Assembly (NCBI GenBank): GCA_051530055.1
Contig: CM121343.1
Span: 3,348,001 to 3,412,000, forward strand
Length of the DNA: 64,000 bases
From: Neoechinorhynchus agilis
Taxonomy: Eukaryota > Acanthocephala
Direction: 5' to 3'
The notes below the pieces were generated by a model. That model was given only the letters and a program-made list of their open reading frames with translations, searched no databases and was not told the origin of the DNA. How positions within the stretch are numbered: the first letter of the stretch is position 1; every line of letters begins with the position of its first letter. Of this stretch, positions 22,800-32,126 are shown piece after piece. The position numbers and the translations under genes were made by a program.

Positions 22800-23745
22800 T
22801 TGAAGCCTACCGCAGATAGACATCTTCGCTTTAACATTCATAAAAGAAACTAATGTGGTACGGTGTCAAGTTACTTTGCGGCCTTATTCCATGATTTATC
22901 CGAATTTTTCTGCTAGACAATGCAAATGCGTGGTGGTGGTGGTGGTGGTGCTGACAGTCATTAGTTGGGTCTATGTGTGCCGCGCATAAACCACAGAGGT
23001 TGCAGATATATCTATTTATATAAGCTACACTCTAAAGGGTTACCAGAGGAACGACGATTTTATTCTTACCTAAAGAAATGCTCTTGCCGCTGTAAGTTGT
23101 TCGCATTAAGTTCGTTCATTTGTCGGTCCCTGGATGTACGCAAATTTCTGTTTGCCAGTAATTCATTATTTGAACGATCTCTCTCTCTCGTTTTATTGCA
23201 TAGAAAAATTAAAATGATTTTTTATTCTAAAATCCAATTGTTTCCGGAGCCACAATCTCGTACGCGTTTGCTAAAAGTCTTAAACAAAACACGTACAATC
23301 TTGTGGGCCCAAAACAATCGAATTTTAAAATAAAAAATCAACGTATTTTGCAATTTCTCAGATATTGATGCTCTTTGTCTAACTTCAGAACACTCGCACT
23401 TTCCATCATTAGAAAATCTATGGATTTCCTGACATGCGAAGGACATATTTATACGAGTATGGACGAACAGCATTTTCGGACGATTGATTGATGCTATGAA
23501 CACGAGAAAGTTTTTTAATTCCGTTGGTATGATGGGACGAACGCCAGCAGAATTGTGCCCCCGGTCGAAGGCTAAAACTGACATTACTAATATCTGCAGC
23601 TCTCGAAATCCATTTTTTTACCAGAATGCTCCAATCTCGTTTACCCCTTGCACATAAAAATTAGCTTGCGAGGTCATTGCAGCCTATCTAACGTAAAGCC
23701 TTTTTCAGAATTTGCATTCCCGGATTCTGACTTCGAACTTAAACC
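22800..23745. other. Region without a recognised gene
   Basis: Open frames of about 120 codons exist on both strands around 22965-23584, but neither is recognisable. RPA2 3' exons or 3' UTR may fall at its start. Confidence 0.3.
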
Positions 23746-23749
23746 GTTG

Positions 23750-24182
23750 ATGTATTTTCCTTGTCGACAATCGTTTGAACACAAAGTTTTGCTTGATTTC
23801 TTCGGATTCTGACGACTAACCCTAAAGGTTGATGTGTTTTCCTTGTCGAAAATCGTTTGAACACAAAGTTTTCTTCGAGTTCTGACATCTAACCTTAACG
23901 GTTCATGTGTTTTCCTTGTCGAAAATCGTTTGAACACAAAGGTTTGTTTGATTTCTTCGGATTCTGACATCTAACCTTAACGGTTCATGTGTTTTCCTTG
24001 TCGAAAATCGTTTGAACACAAAGTTTTGTTTCATTTCTTCGGATTCTGACATCTAACCTTAACGGTTCATGTGTTTTCCTTGTCGAAAATCGTTTGAACA
24101 CAAAGTTTTGTTTGATTTCTTCGGATTCTGACATCTAACCTTAACGGTTGATGTGTTTTCCTTGTCGAAAATCGTTTGATTT
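23750..24182. repeat. Tandem repeat, ~80-bp unit, 5-6 copies
   Basis: Units with TTTTCCTTGTCGAAAATCG, TTTGAACACAAAGTTTTG and TTCTTCGGATTCTGACATC. Copies are 90-95% alike by eye, and one is shortened by about 10 bp. Confidence 0.9.
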
Positions 24183-24740
24183 CTTAAATGGACAAGAAGT
24201 GTTTACAATCATTCACGCCAGCGGTCTGGATCACTCGAGGGCGGATGCAGTGTTTCCCACCCACCGTTGCACAGCCAAGCTTATGTTTTGCCATAGGAGG
24301 AGAAATGCTTATTTCTCTATCATTTGTAAGGGATCCTGCTCACACTCTTCGGCTGTTACATCCCATTTTATGTTGTTATGTATGGAATTCAACAATTTTT
24401 TTAAACTGTTGCTATCAATGTTATGTTCGATAATGAAGAGAGTCCAGGGAGCCAACTTTTAATATCTTTTTCCCACTCTCAGAGGTGATCTCTAGAAATT
24501 TTGGAGAACTTGCATATACTGACTACCACATTAGCTGCCAAATCGATGAATTCTTTAATCGGGACAAAACTTAGTCCTTGCCTCCTTGGCAAAAGTAGCA
24601 CAATTTCTTATATTGTGTTCGTAGTCGTCCACGCTGATGTCTTTTGCAATCGAGTGGGTTGCAGAACGGGCGGAAGCTGATTTTATGCTCATTGAATTGT
24701 CTTTCAGGAGATTTAGTTGGATTCCTGTTTAGCTCTTTAA
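24183..24740. other. Intergenic, no gene recognised
   Basis: Open frames of 80-105 codons on the plus strand (24148-24462) lack recognisable motifs. Confidence 0.3.
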
Positions 24741-24748
24741 ATTTGCTA

Positions 24749-25105
24749 CCCCCTTCCCCCCCCCCTTTTCCCCCCCTTTCCCCTTCCCCCTTTCCCCTTT
24801 CCCCCTTTCCCCTTTCCCCTTTCCCCCCTTTCCCTTTCCCCCCCTTTCCCCCCCTTTCCCCCCTTTCTCCCCCTTTCCCCTTTCCCCCCTTTCCCCCCCT
24901 TTCCCCCTTTCCCCCCCTTTCCCCCTTTCCCTTTCCCCCCTTTCCCCCTTTCTCCCCCTTTCCCCCCTTTCCCCCCCTTTCCCCCCTTTCCCCCCCTTTC
25001 CCCCCCTTTCCCCTTTCCCCCCTTTCCCCCCTTTCCCCCCTTTCCCCCCTTTCCCCCCCCCCCCCTTCCCCCTTTTCCCTCCCCGTTTCCCCCTTTTTCC
25101 CCACG
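24749..25105. repeat. Polypyrimidine (CCCCCTTT)n tract
   Basis: About 350 bp consisting almost only of C and T, C4-9 runs alternating with TTT. The minus strand is a run of G tracts. It lies 210 bp upstream of the choline kinase ATG. Gly/Glu-rich and Pro/Ser-rich open frames across it are artefacts of composition. Confidence 0.95.
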
Positions 25106-25317
25106 TTCACATACTTTTCATCGTTGACATTTTATTCATCGATTGTTTGTCAGCCTTTTTGACATTCGATGCTTTTCGACTTTAACCCTCTGAACGTGTT
25201 TTGTGACGTATTTACCCTTTTGCTCGTGTGTACACTCACCATGTGAATGTTTGGCGATTCTTCCAGATTGTAGATTTAAGATAAAGAGACTGCGCGAGTT
25301 TCAGATTTTAATGCAAT

Positions 25318-27012
25318 ATGCAGCTTAGCCACGATGAGGAATTTTCACTAAGACGAAAAGCTTTATCTATATGCCGTGAGTACCTCGGCGGATCTTGGCA
25401 GTTTATCCGAGATGATGAATTCGACTTTTCTAGAGTCACGTACGTATACCACTTTTTCGTTTTTAAGCGACATGCAATTCATGCCCAAAGGGGTGGTCTA
25501 TCGAACTATATATTCAAGTGTTCACTTCAAAATAACGACCCAAGGGGCGATCAAGAAGAAGAAGAAGACTCACCAAAAAAAGTACTACTGAGAGTATTCG
25601 GTCCGCACGTATCTGATAGATCCTCCGAAGTCTTGAAAGATGCTATTGTCTCAACACTTCTGGCAGAATGGAAGATCGGACCGAAAGTATACGCTGTACG
25701 CACTACTTGCAGACTGGAGGAATTCTTAGAGGCAAGTGTATGAATCATGTTGTAAATCAGTCTTATATTTTAAAGGGTTCAAAATTGCATGTAAATGAAT
25801 TTCGATCAATACCAGTGGCTCAATCTGTTGCAAGAGTCCTTGCACGTTTCCACGGATTCGTTCTTCCTTTTAAGAAGCAACCTCGATGGTTGTTTGAAAC
25901 GATTCAAAAGTATGAATATCAAACGTTTTCCTGTCCTCGATCTCTTTTTCTTAGTTATTTGCGAAACATACAAAGGTATGATTTTAAGAAGGAATACGAC
26001 CGGAGTTTGTATCAAATACTAATTCAGAAATTCGACCTTTATAAGGAATACGCAGATATGAGGTTATTGATAATCCTGTGATCGAAACATTATTGCTCTT
26101 TTTATCTACAGATCAATTGTGTTGAGTGTAGACTCACCGGTTGTCTTCTGCCACAACGACGCCCAACCGGGTAACGTGATTATGATCAATGGGCACGCTA
26201 GATTGATTGACTACGAGTATTCTGCTTACAATTTTCGGTTAGCGTCTTTTTTAATCATTATTTCAAAAAGCAACAAACAATTAGCGGATTCGATTTCGGA
26301 AACATGTTCTGTGAATTTATGTTTGATTATAATTGTTCCAATTATCCGTTTTTTGAATGCCATTTCGGTGCATTCCCAAGCAAGGAGACACAGGTAAGAC
26401 TAATACGCGATCTTTTCACCACACGAGAGCTTTTAGCGATATGCTTTCGAATATCTCGCTTTTTTGGACACTCTGTGCCATGTCAATTAATAGCCAATTT
26501 CGTATTCCTGATCATTTTTTACGTCAAACTAATCATCAAAAGTGTGTTTAGGAACAAATACTGGAAGAGTATTTAAAGGAGTTTCACAAGAAGTCTCAAA
26601 TAACTGAAAAAGTACAGTTGCTAAGGCGGGAATCTGAATTCTTTTCTTTGGCATCAGATTTTATGTGGGCTATGTGGGCCATCTACATGACCTTCGACTC
26701 CCGGATCAATTTTGGTTACATGGTATGCAGTGTGGTGGCGGCCGGGACGAGGAGGGGGTACTTTAACGCCATTTCCGCACACACACACAGGAATACGCCG
26801 TTTGTCGCATGTACTCCTACCACGTGAAGAAACAACAACTCCTAAATGGCGACCATGCGGCTGGATTGTTCGATGTAGGTGGCCAACAAAATGATCCAAA
26901 TTGGTACAAAGATCTTCTCAACTCAATTAAACCAATTCAAACCACCGACCGACCTATCAACCACCACCACCACCACCACCACGGAATTGACACTTTGGGG
27001 AAGAACTCGTGA
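25318..27012 (+). CDS. Choline/ethanolamine kinase
   Basis: Phosphorylates choline or ethanolamine, the first step of the Kennedy pathway for phosphatidylcholine or phosphatidylethanolamine; cytosolic. Seven exons (25318-25439, 25491-25731, 25776-26062, 26112-26237, 26285-26393, 26552-26722, 26791-27012) give an exact 426-codon frame (425 aa). Motifs: GGLSN and KVLLRVFGP (nucleotide-binding loop), RLEEFLEGSKL, ARFHG, the Brenner motif FCHNDAQPGNV (H231, N232, D233, N238), the choline kinase motif RLIDYEYSAYNFRGFDFGN (D250) and SDFMWAMWAIYM. Introns are 44-158 nt; intron 2 (25732-25775) is GC-AG. The C-terminal exon encodes EYAVCRMYSYHVKKQQLL, then a His7 tract absent from human enzymes. It converges with the Gemin7-like gene 18 bp beyond its stop. 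The split between choline and ethanolamine specificity cannot be read here. Confidence 0.95.
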
Positions 27013-27030
27013 GATCTTGGTATTACAAAT

Positions 27031-27267
27031 TTATTTCTGGACGCTTACCATCACTAATTCCGATGTTCGCAATCGCGCACTTTTGAACCTACCCATCCAT
27101 GTCTCCAAATCGTCCACGAGCAAAACCGCAAAGTCACTCGTGCATGCAACTAGGTCACACGAAATCATTGATCCGCCGCGAATGAACACCCGCGCTTTCT
27201 TCTTCTCGCCGGATTTTTGCATTGAACGTATCGTATTTAGAAACCTCTCCTTCATGCATTCGTCCAT
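27031..27267 (-). CDS. Gemin7-like LSm-fold protein
   Basis: A 78-aa single-exon frame. It starts MDECMKERFLNTIRSM, then has a run of beta-strand-like segments (ARVFIRGGSM, ISCDLVACTSDFAVLLVDDL, then LETWMG, RLRTSELVMVSVQ). The order follows Gemin7: an ERYLRSLL helix, an LSm-like five-strand barrel and a terminal SDIISYTF-like strand. Gemin7 sits in the SMN complex that assembles Sm rings on snRNAs. Length is short compared with the ~130-aa vertebrate protein, which has an extra N-terminal tail. Convergent with choline kinase. The family call is inference from pattern; another LSm-like protein is possible. Confidence 0.5.
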   Translation of the reverse strand: MDECMKERFLNTIRSMQKSGEKKKARVFIRGGSMISCDLVACTSDFAVLLVDDLETWMGRFKSARLRTSELVMVSVQK

Positions 27268-27938
27268 CTCTATACGAAGTCAGGGAATCGCGGTAGTGAA
27301 GAAATGGGGCGAGACGAATCCGCATTAAACCACAACATTGGACATGAAAGAATTTGCTTGTTTTTTAATTTAAAAACCAAAATTACGATCCTAACAAACG
27401 TAACATGACCGAAAAAACGTCTCAGTCTCTTCGAAAATTGTGTCCGGGAGCTTCGCCTTTGACCTCCATCTCAAATTGATATTGGCAAACAAATCACGTC
27501 CTTAAAGTCTGCGTTTCTTGGAACATTAAACATTGCGTTAAAATTGCTTTGCCTATTTGTTCCCATGCAACGTTGCACATAGCATTCATTAAAGTTTCTT
27601 TCACTCTTTACTGCACGCCATTTTTTGATTAATATTTAGATCAACTTATAATCCAATAATCATTGATTGAATCCGATATTCTTTACATCGTTTCTTGGCA
27701 TATTTTTTGACATTGCACGAGCTAAATCCACATCTCCCTGTTCTCTGAAAGTTTCCTACTGCTATGAATTTCTATTAAACTCGATCAAATGCAAATCCCA
27801 ATTGTTTTTTAAACCGAGCAAATATTTTGCTTACAAATGGAGAATTTTTCTCAAGTCTAAAAGTTATATTACGCAATCTTTTATTCGCAATTAAGCACAA
27901 GCAGCCTACTCCGTCCCCCCCCTTATACCGACCCAAAA
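27268..27938. other. Intergenic, no gene seen
   Basis: AT-rich sequence between divergent genes; it may hold both promoters and a 5' exon of the Ly6-like gene, since a strong acceptor (TTTTTATTCTTAG) lies at 27955-27967. Confidence 0.4.
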
Positions 27939-28481
27939 ATGTTTATATTGTTTCTTTTTATTCTTAGATCCGGTATGTTTTTTCTCAAAAAAGGAACTCA
28001 ATATCGCTTGAACTTTCTTGAAGCCGAATGTATTCGTTGTTACGAATGTAGGTCGGATATGGACGAGGACTGCTTGGCGCTGGAGGCCTTACAGCCGATG
28101 GAATGCAATCATTACTTGTCCAACATTCCAGGGCATATGTGCACAAAGAGTATTATTAGTTATCCTTCAGGATTTTACGGTATACTTTGAAGACGTCTTC
28201 CAATGCTTGTTATATTCGAACACAGGTCAGAAATATAGGATCACTAGCCGAAGTTGTGCATCTCGTACAAGATATGGTCCGTTTTATTGACTAAATTGAT
28301 CTTTCGTGATTATTGTCGATAAGGAATTGGTCTGCAATGTCGAAAGATCTCGAACGAAAATGGAGAAACCGAACAACTATGTTACTGCAACGATCAAGAT
28401 GGATGCAACCAAGCTCAAACGCCGAACTCGGCATGTGTAAGTTCAATTCTGATTGCCATCGTTTTACACATTTTAATGTGA
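27939..28481 (+). CDS. Ly6/quiver-like GPI-anchored protein
   Basis: Exons 27939-28179, 28226-28276 and 28324-28481 join over 46- and 47-nt introns to give 150 codons. After a hydrophobic start the mature part opens ECIRCYECRS, continues with spaced cysteines (CLAL, MECNHY, HMCTKS, RSCAS, LQCRK) and ends with CYCNDQDGCN, the CxC...D.CN end of the three-finger fold. The last 15 residues (VSSILIAIVLHILM) are a hydrophobic tail typical of GPI-anchor signals. Such proteins sit on the outer membrane face and often modulate ion channels or adhesion. The N-terminus is uncertain: a 51-nt in-frame intron at 27972-28022 would give a shorter signal peptide directly before ECIRC, or the start may lie in an upstream exon. 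Confidence 0.75.
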
Positions 28482-28970
28482 GTATCGATCGAATTGAAAT
28501 ATAAACAAGAGGAGTTTGGTTGTGAACGACTAGTGGCCGAATCATAGAAAGAGCCTTAAAGACTGAATCCTCTGGGAAATCAGTCAAAATCCCTAAATCG
28601 AATTAACAATCAGCTTCTCCGAATTCGATTTTTCGTGATCAATCAATACTAATTAAGGAAAATCAACCGAAATTGAACGTTATTGTTGATCGCGTCTACT
28701 AAAGCACGCATCTCAAAAACATTCAATTGAATACATCGGTAGAACCATTTTATTTGGCATCACCGAGAAAAAATTGTAAAACGTATCATCCACAATTTTG
28801 ATACAGGCTTACCAAGACCATCGATAAATCTTGCTAGATTTTTATTACCGAATGATGCCTCAAGATCGGCTTGTTTATCGCGTAAAAATTAATAGAATTT
28901 TTATGAAAATGCCGATACGTAAGGTACCGGGGAATGTGATTGGAATTATTGTTTAGAAGTCAACATCCGC
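28482..28970. other. Intergenic, no gene seen
   Basis: AT-rich; no supported feature. Confidence 0.4.
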
Positions 28971-28982
28971 GGTAAATGATTA

Positions 28983-29030
28983 TTTATTAAAGACGTTCTG
29001 CGAACCTCGTCGAGTTCATCATCAGTTTGT
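28983..29030 (-). ncRNA. Solo hammerhead-like motif (GACGTC family)
   Basis: Minus strand: CTGATGA, T, a GAAC-lo op-GTTC hairpin, then GCAGAACGTCTTTAAT. Same family as the right arm of the 13.91-14.08 kb fold-back. The GAAA box is altered (AGAAC), so activity is doubtful; ACGU would be the self-complementary stem III and GUC the cleavage triplet. Confidence 0.4.
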
Positions 29031-29054
29031 TAGAAATAGACGATCGTAAGCATT

Positions 29055-29460
29055 TCTAGCAAACAAAAACGAAAGAGTGAAATGCTTCTGGTGCCTGATC
29101 TCTAACTACTTCGAGCAAATCTGCTCAGTAAACTGTGTTGAATGCATTTTTGAAATCACATTTCAAGATCACTCACGGCTTTGAGTTTCCGCTGATTAAC
29201 GTAAGGAGTGAATAAACAATCGCCTCTGCGCCACAAGGTCTACAGCAACCTAACTGAGTCGAACGAAGCTGCATCCCTACTTTTTCAGCGATCCTTTTAT
29301 TCAAAATTTTTTGCTGTTAAGCGGCGCAGAGTTATTCGAATTGCGATGCGACGAATCCCACCTTAATTTTTCGCGGGGGAGCTCAATTGCAATCGGAATC
29401 AACTCTCCCCGGCAAATTGGTCGACTAAGCGTGCCAATGCATCTCCAAGGGACTGAGCGT
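29055..29460 (-). pseudogene. LINE reverse-transcriptase relic
   Basis: The minus strand translates to ILNKRIAEKVGMQLRSTQLG, CGAEAIVYSLLTLI and LKCDFKNAFNTV, matching the non-LTR retrotransposon RT block (Q-x-G...GaEa-vh...lDf-NAFN). At least two in-frame stops and a probable frameshift interrupt it, so it is dead. The clade cannot be assigned by eye. Confidence 0.7.
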
Positions 29461-29519
29461 TCTCGGGAGGAAAATCCAGTCCAAAAACACGATTACGTTT
29501 TTTATAATAAAGGTTGATA

Positions 29520-29875
29520 AAAAGCATATTTTATTGATCTCGCTCATTAGTGTTTTTCTAGATGAGTAAGTTATTGTAAGAGGGATGAGAATCGTTTTCT
29601 GTGGAATTATGGTTTCATCGATTTCATTGTAGAGTTTAGAATATTCAGATATACCTTTGTATGTGTTAACAATAACACGTTTATTTCTTAATCCAAAAAG
29701 AATAGGACCAATTTCCTCGTTTGGGTCCTCACAAAAATACTCGATTTCTGATAGATTAAATGAATGTTGATTATGGACTGGATCACGGGTTCGAAAGTCG
29801 GTGGTTATTCTTATGAGGTTGGGTCTTTCCTCCTTTTCATTTCGGTTGATGGTATGGAAAAATGGGGCTAAAACG
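29520..29875 (-). repeat. Dispersed repeat, minus-strand open segment
   Basis: Contains two pieces found elsewhere: 29524-29663 is 95% like 32827-32970, and 29690-29870 is the unit triplicated at 57.44-58.25 kb. Read on the minus strand the joined piece stays open for over 100 codons (containing HNQHSFN, EDPNEEIGPILFG, NTYKGISEYSK, PLTITYSSRKTL), so this locus may preserve the ancestral coding arrangement of an unknown mobile-element protein. No family recognised. Confidence 0.5.
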
Positions 29876-30825
29876 TTTTTGGTGCGTTGTTACTACTTTT
29901 TTAGGTCACAACAAAAAATTGGCTAACAAAACAATGTATTGATTCTTGTTTTGTTTTTTCTTATTAAAAACGCTCCTGTCATGCGAATATGCTAAAGTTT
30001 TAGAGGCATTGTGAATAGAAAACGTCTATGGGACTTATTGGGCCAGAATAATTAAAGAATTTTTATTGAATGCGTCTTTTGCGTTTCATGCTTTAACCTA
30101 AAAAATTAATTTTATGAAGAATCCAGAACCTGTTTAAATTTTGCAAACCTAAGGTGAAAGCACCTTAAAAAACACGGAACCGTTTTCAGGGGCATTTTTG
30201 TGCCCATTTACCGATTACACCTCGATCGCGTACTATTCGCTGGATGTATCACCGTTTTCGCAGTTCAATTTTAAAAAATCATTTGACACATTACCTTTTA
30301 ACAAAATCAATGCCGGTGGGACCCCTCTCATTTCTCAAGTACTCTATCGGGATGGAATTATTGGACGACGGATTTGGTAGTGCCATACTACCGCAAACAT
30401 AAAAGATCACTTTGATTTGGGACGTGACATATCGCACTATTCATCAATGCGCCTTAAATTCCAAAATATTGCTTTTTGGAAAGGCCTGTTCTTTTTCTCG
30501 CTTACCAAAGGCTTAAAATTTCAATCGCTCTTGCCTTCAAATTTACTGACTTTGTTTCCACAAACACAGTTCACTGTATACTACGCTTTGCTCTAAAGTA
30601 TTGAACCGATCGGTGCGCTTTTGCGATCCATCAACAAATTTGGATTTTCGGTTGTCACCTTGTCTTCACTACAGAACATCAGGATCAACGGAACAAAAAC
30701 TGCGATTGCAGTGTGATGCCGAGCGTCCAGATTATGGCTATTCGTTGCCTTTACCATCCTAATATCCAAATTTATGGATTATTTACAACCTTAAAACAAC
30801 TGTTTCGCAGTGACAAACTTGCGAA
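29876..30825. other. Intergenic, no gene seen
   Basis: AT-rich; short open frames only. Confidence 0.4.
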
Positions 30826-30828
30826 ACA

Positions 30829-30870
30829 ATTGACTGAAGAAGTCCAACGAAAAGGCCGAAAATTTTCAAT
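30829..30870 (+). ncRNA. Hammerhead-like ribozyme, type I layout
   Basis: The most complete single copy. Stem I: AUUGA (30829-30833) pairs perfectly with UCAAU (30866-30870). Core CUGAAGA 30834-30840; one extra A; stem II GUCC (30842-30845) with GGCC (30854-30857), one mismatch; GAA(A) 30858-30861; self-complementary stem III AAUU (30861-30864); cleavage-site U 30865. A 4-nt stem III suggests a dimeric hammerhead. The extra purine after CUGAAGA departs from the consensus. It is 190 bp from the 3' end of the convergent PKA-R gene. Confidence 0.55.
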
Positions 30871-31061
30871 ATAAATCTATTTCTGAATCAAACATCGCTA
30901 ATTGAAACTGAATTTGTAATTATGTCATCTTAAGATTTTTAAATAAGCAAATTAAAACTTGTATTTTAGTTGCTAAGATTTTTTCATAGGATTAAAAACG
31001 TAGATTCGATCAGTGGCAATCATAAAATATCTTCTTTTTTTTAATAAAATCATTTGGACAC

Positions 31062-32126
31062 TTAATCACCGAATTCTTTTCTGACTTGTTCAAAATATTT
31101 CTTTTTGTTTTCTTCTAAAATATCCAACATTGGTTCCATGTACTCCTTGAATTCATTAGCCATCATTACTCCCACTCTTGTCTTACCAACTGCAAATGCT
31201 GAGGCTGCTCTTGGTTTGTTGTCGATCAATGCTAATTCGCCAAAGTAGTCACCTTTTTTTATTTCGTTGACAATTCTCACTTGTCCCTTTGATTCAATCT
31301 CGATTCTCACTATTCCTTCTTCCACAAAATACATGCACTCTGCATTGTCGCCTTGTTTGATAATACATTGACCATCGTTATAAATCTCCTGCTTAACTGA
31401 ATTCAGCAAGTACATTTTAGTGTTCATGTCAAGGCCGTTAAATAAAGGAATCGAAGTTATGGCATTTTCGTACAAAGTATCCCGTTCTTTAGCCGTTAGC
31501 ACTACTTTTCTCCTAAACGTTCTTCGATCAATCATCCAAAGCATCCCATCGGTTACTGCCTTTACAGTTGCATTTCTAGGAGTATCGAAAATCAGAGCCA
31601 ATTCTCCAAAACATCCAGTGTTTATAAATTCATGAACTGTCTCATCATTTGCAAACACTTGGAACTTCCCATCATCGATAATGTAAAAAGTATCACCTTG
31701 GTCGCCCTCTTTAATGACGATATCCCCCGCTTTTACACTTATCGACTCCATTGCATCAACAATTGCTTCCAACTGCTCGATTCTAAGTTTATCACAAAAA
31801 GGAAATGTCTCGAGTTTCGTTCGGATTCGTTCCCGTGCTTCTTCAGTCTTCTCAAAGATGCGATCAGTGCCCGTGGCATCTTCTTCTTCGATTGGAATCT
31901 CCGCGTACGCACGCCTTGTGTTCATCCCAGAAGGGGGGTCGTCCTCTAAATGTTCATTGCTTTCCCGGTTTGAGGTCACAGAAACAGCGTAATCCAACGC
32001 TGCGTTTTTAAGGTCAACTCCAGCGTCCACTTGATACCTCGCTATTAAGTATCGAGTTAAACCCTCAATGTAATCCGCAATGACGTTCGGAACGTTGTCA
32101 TCCTGAGATGGGTTGCCGGAAGTCAT
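31062..32126 (-). CDS. cAMP-dependent protein kinase regulatory subunit
   Basis: Holds PKA catalytic subunits inactive until cAMP binds. The 354-aa frame is uninterrupted. Residues 11-45 form the docking/dimerisation helices (PNVIADYIEGLTRYLIARYQ). The inhibitory site is RRAYA (71-75), unlike type I RRGAI/A or type II RRxSV: Tyr occupies the phospho-acceptor position. Two cAMP-binding cassettes follow, with FGELALIFDTPRNATV (173-188) and FGELALIDNKPRAAS (295-309), each keeping the Glu and Arg that hold the cyclic phosphate. The dimerisation segment looks RII-like. The gene is intronless here while neighbours have many introns, which could mean a retrocopy that stayed functional. Confidence 0.95.
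   Translation of the reverse strand: MTSGNPSQDDNVPNVIADYIEGLTRYLIARYQVDAGVDLKNAALDYAVSVTSNRESNEHLEDDPPSGMNTRRAYAEIPIEEEDATGTDRIFEKTEEARERIRTKLETFPFCDKLRIEQLEAIVDAMESISVKAGDIVIKEGDQGDTFYIIDDGKFQVFANDETVHEFINTGCFGELALIFDTPRNATVKAVTDGMLWMIDRRTFRRKVVLTAKERDTLYENAITSIPLFNGLDMNTKMYLLNSVKQEIYNDGQCIIKQGDNAECMYFVEEGIVRIEIESKGQVRIVNEIKKGDYFGELALIDNKPRAASAFAVGKTRVGVMMANEFKEYMEPMLDILEENKKKYFEQVRKEFGD

Noticed and set aside
22965-23584. Opposite-strand frames of about 120 codons
   Set aside because: No motif, no splice support and mutual overlap; one could hide RPA2 3' sequence but this could not be shown.
24571-25162. Gly/Glu/Lys-rich and Pro/Ser-rich frames over the pyrimidine tract
   Set aside because: Composition artefacts of (CCCCCTTT)n.
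26938-27000. The His7 tract as a cloning tag or vector contamination
   Set aside because: It is encoded in the last exon of a phase-consistent choline kinase gene by a natural CAC microsatellite, with native sequence on both sides.
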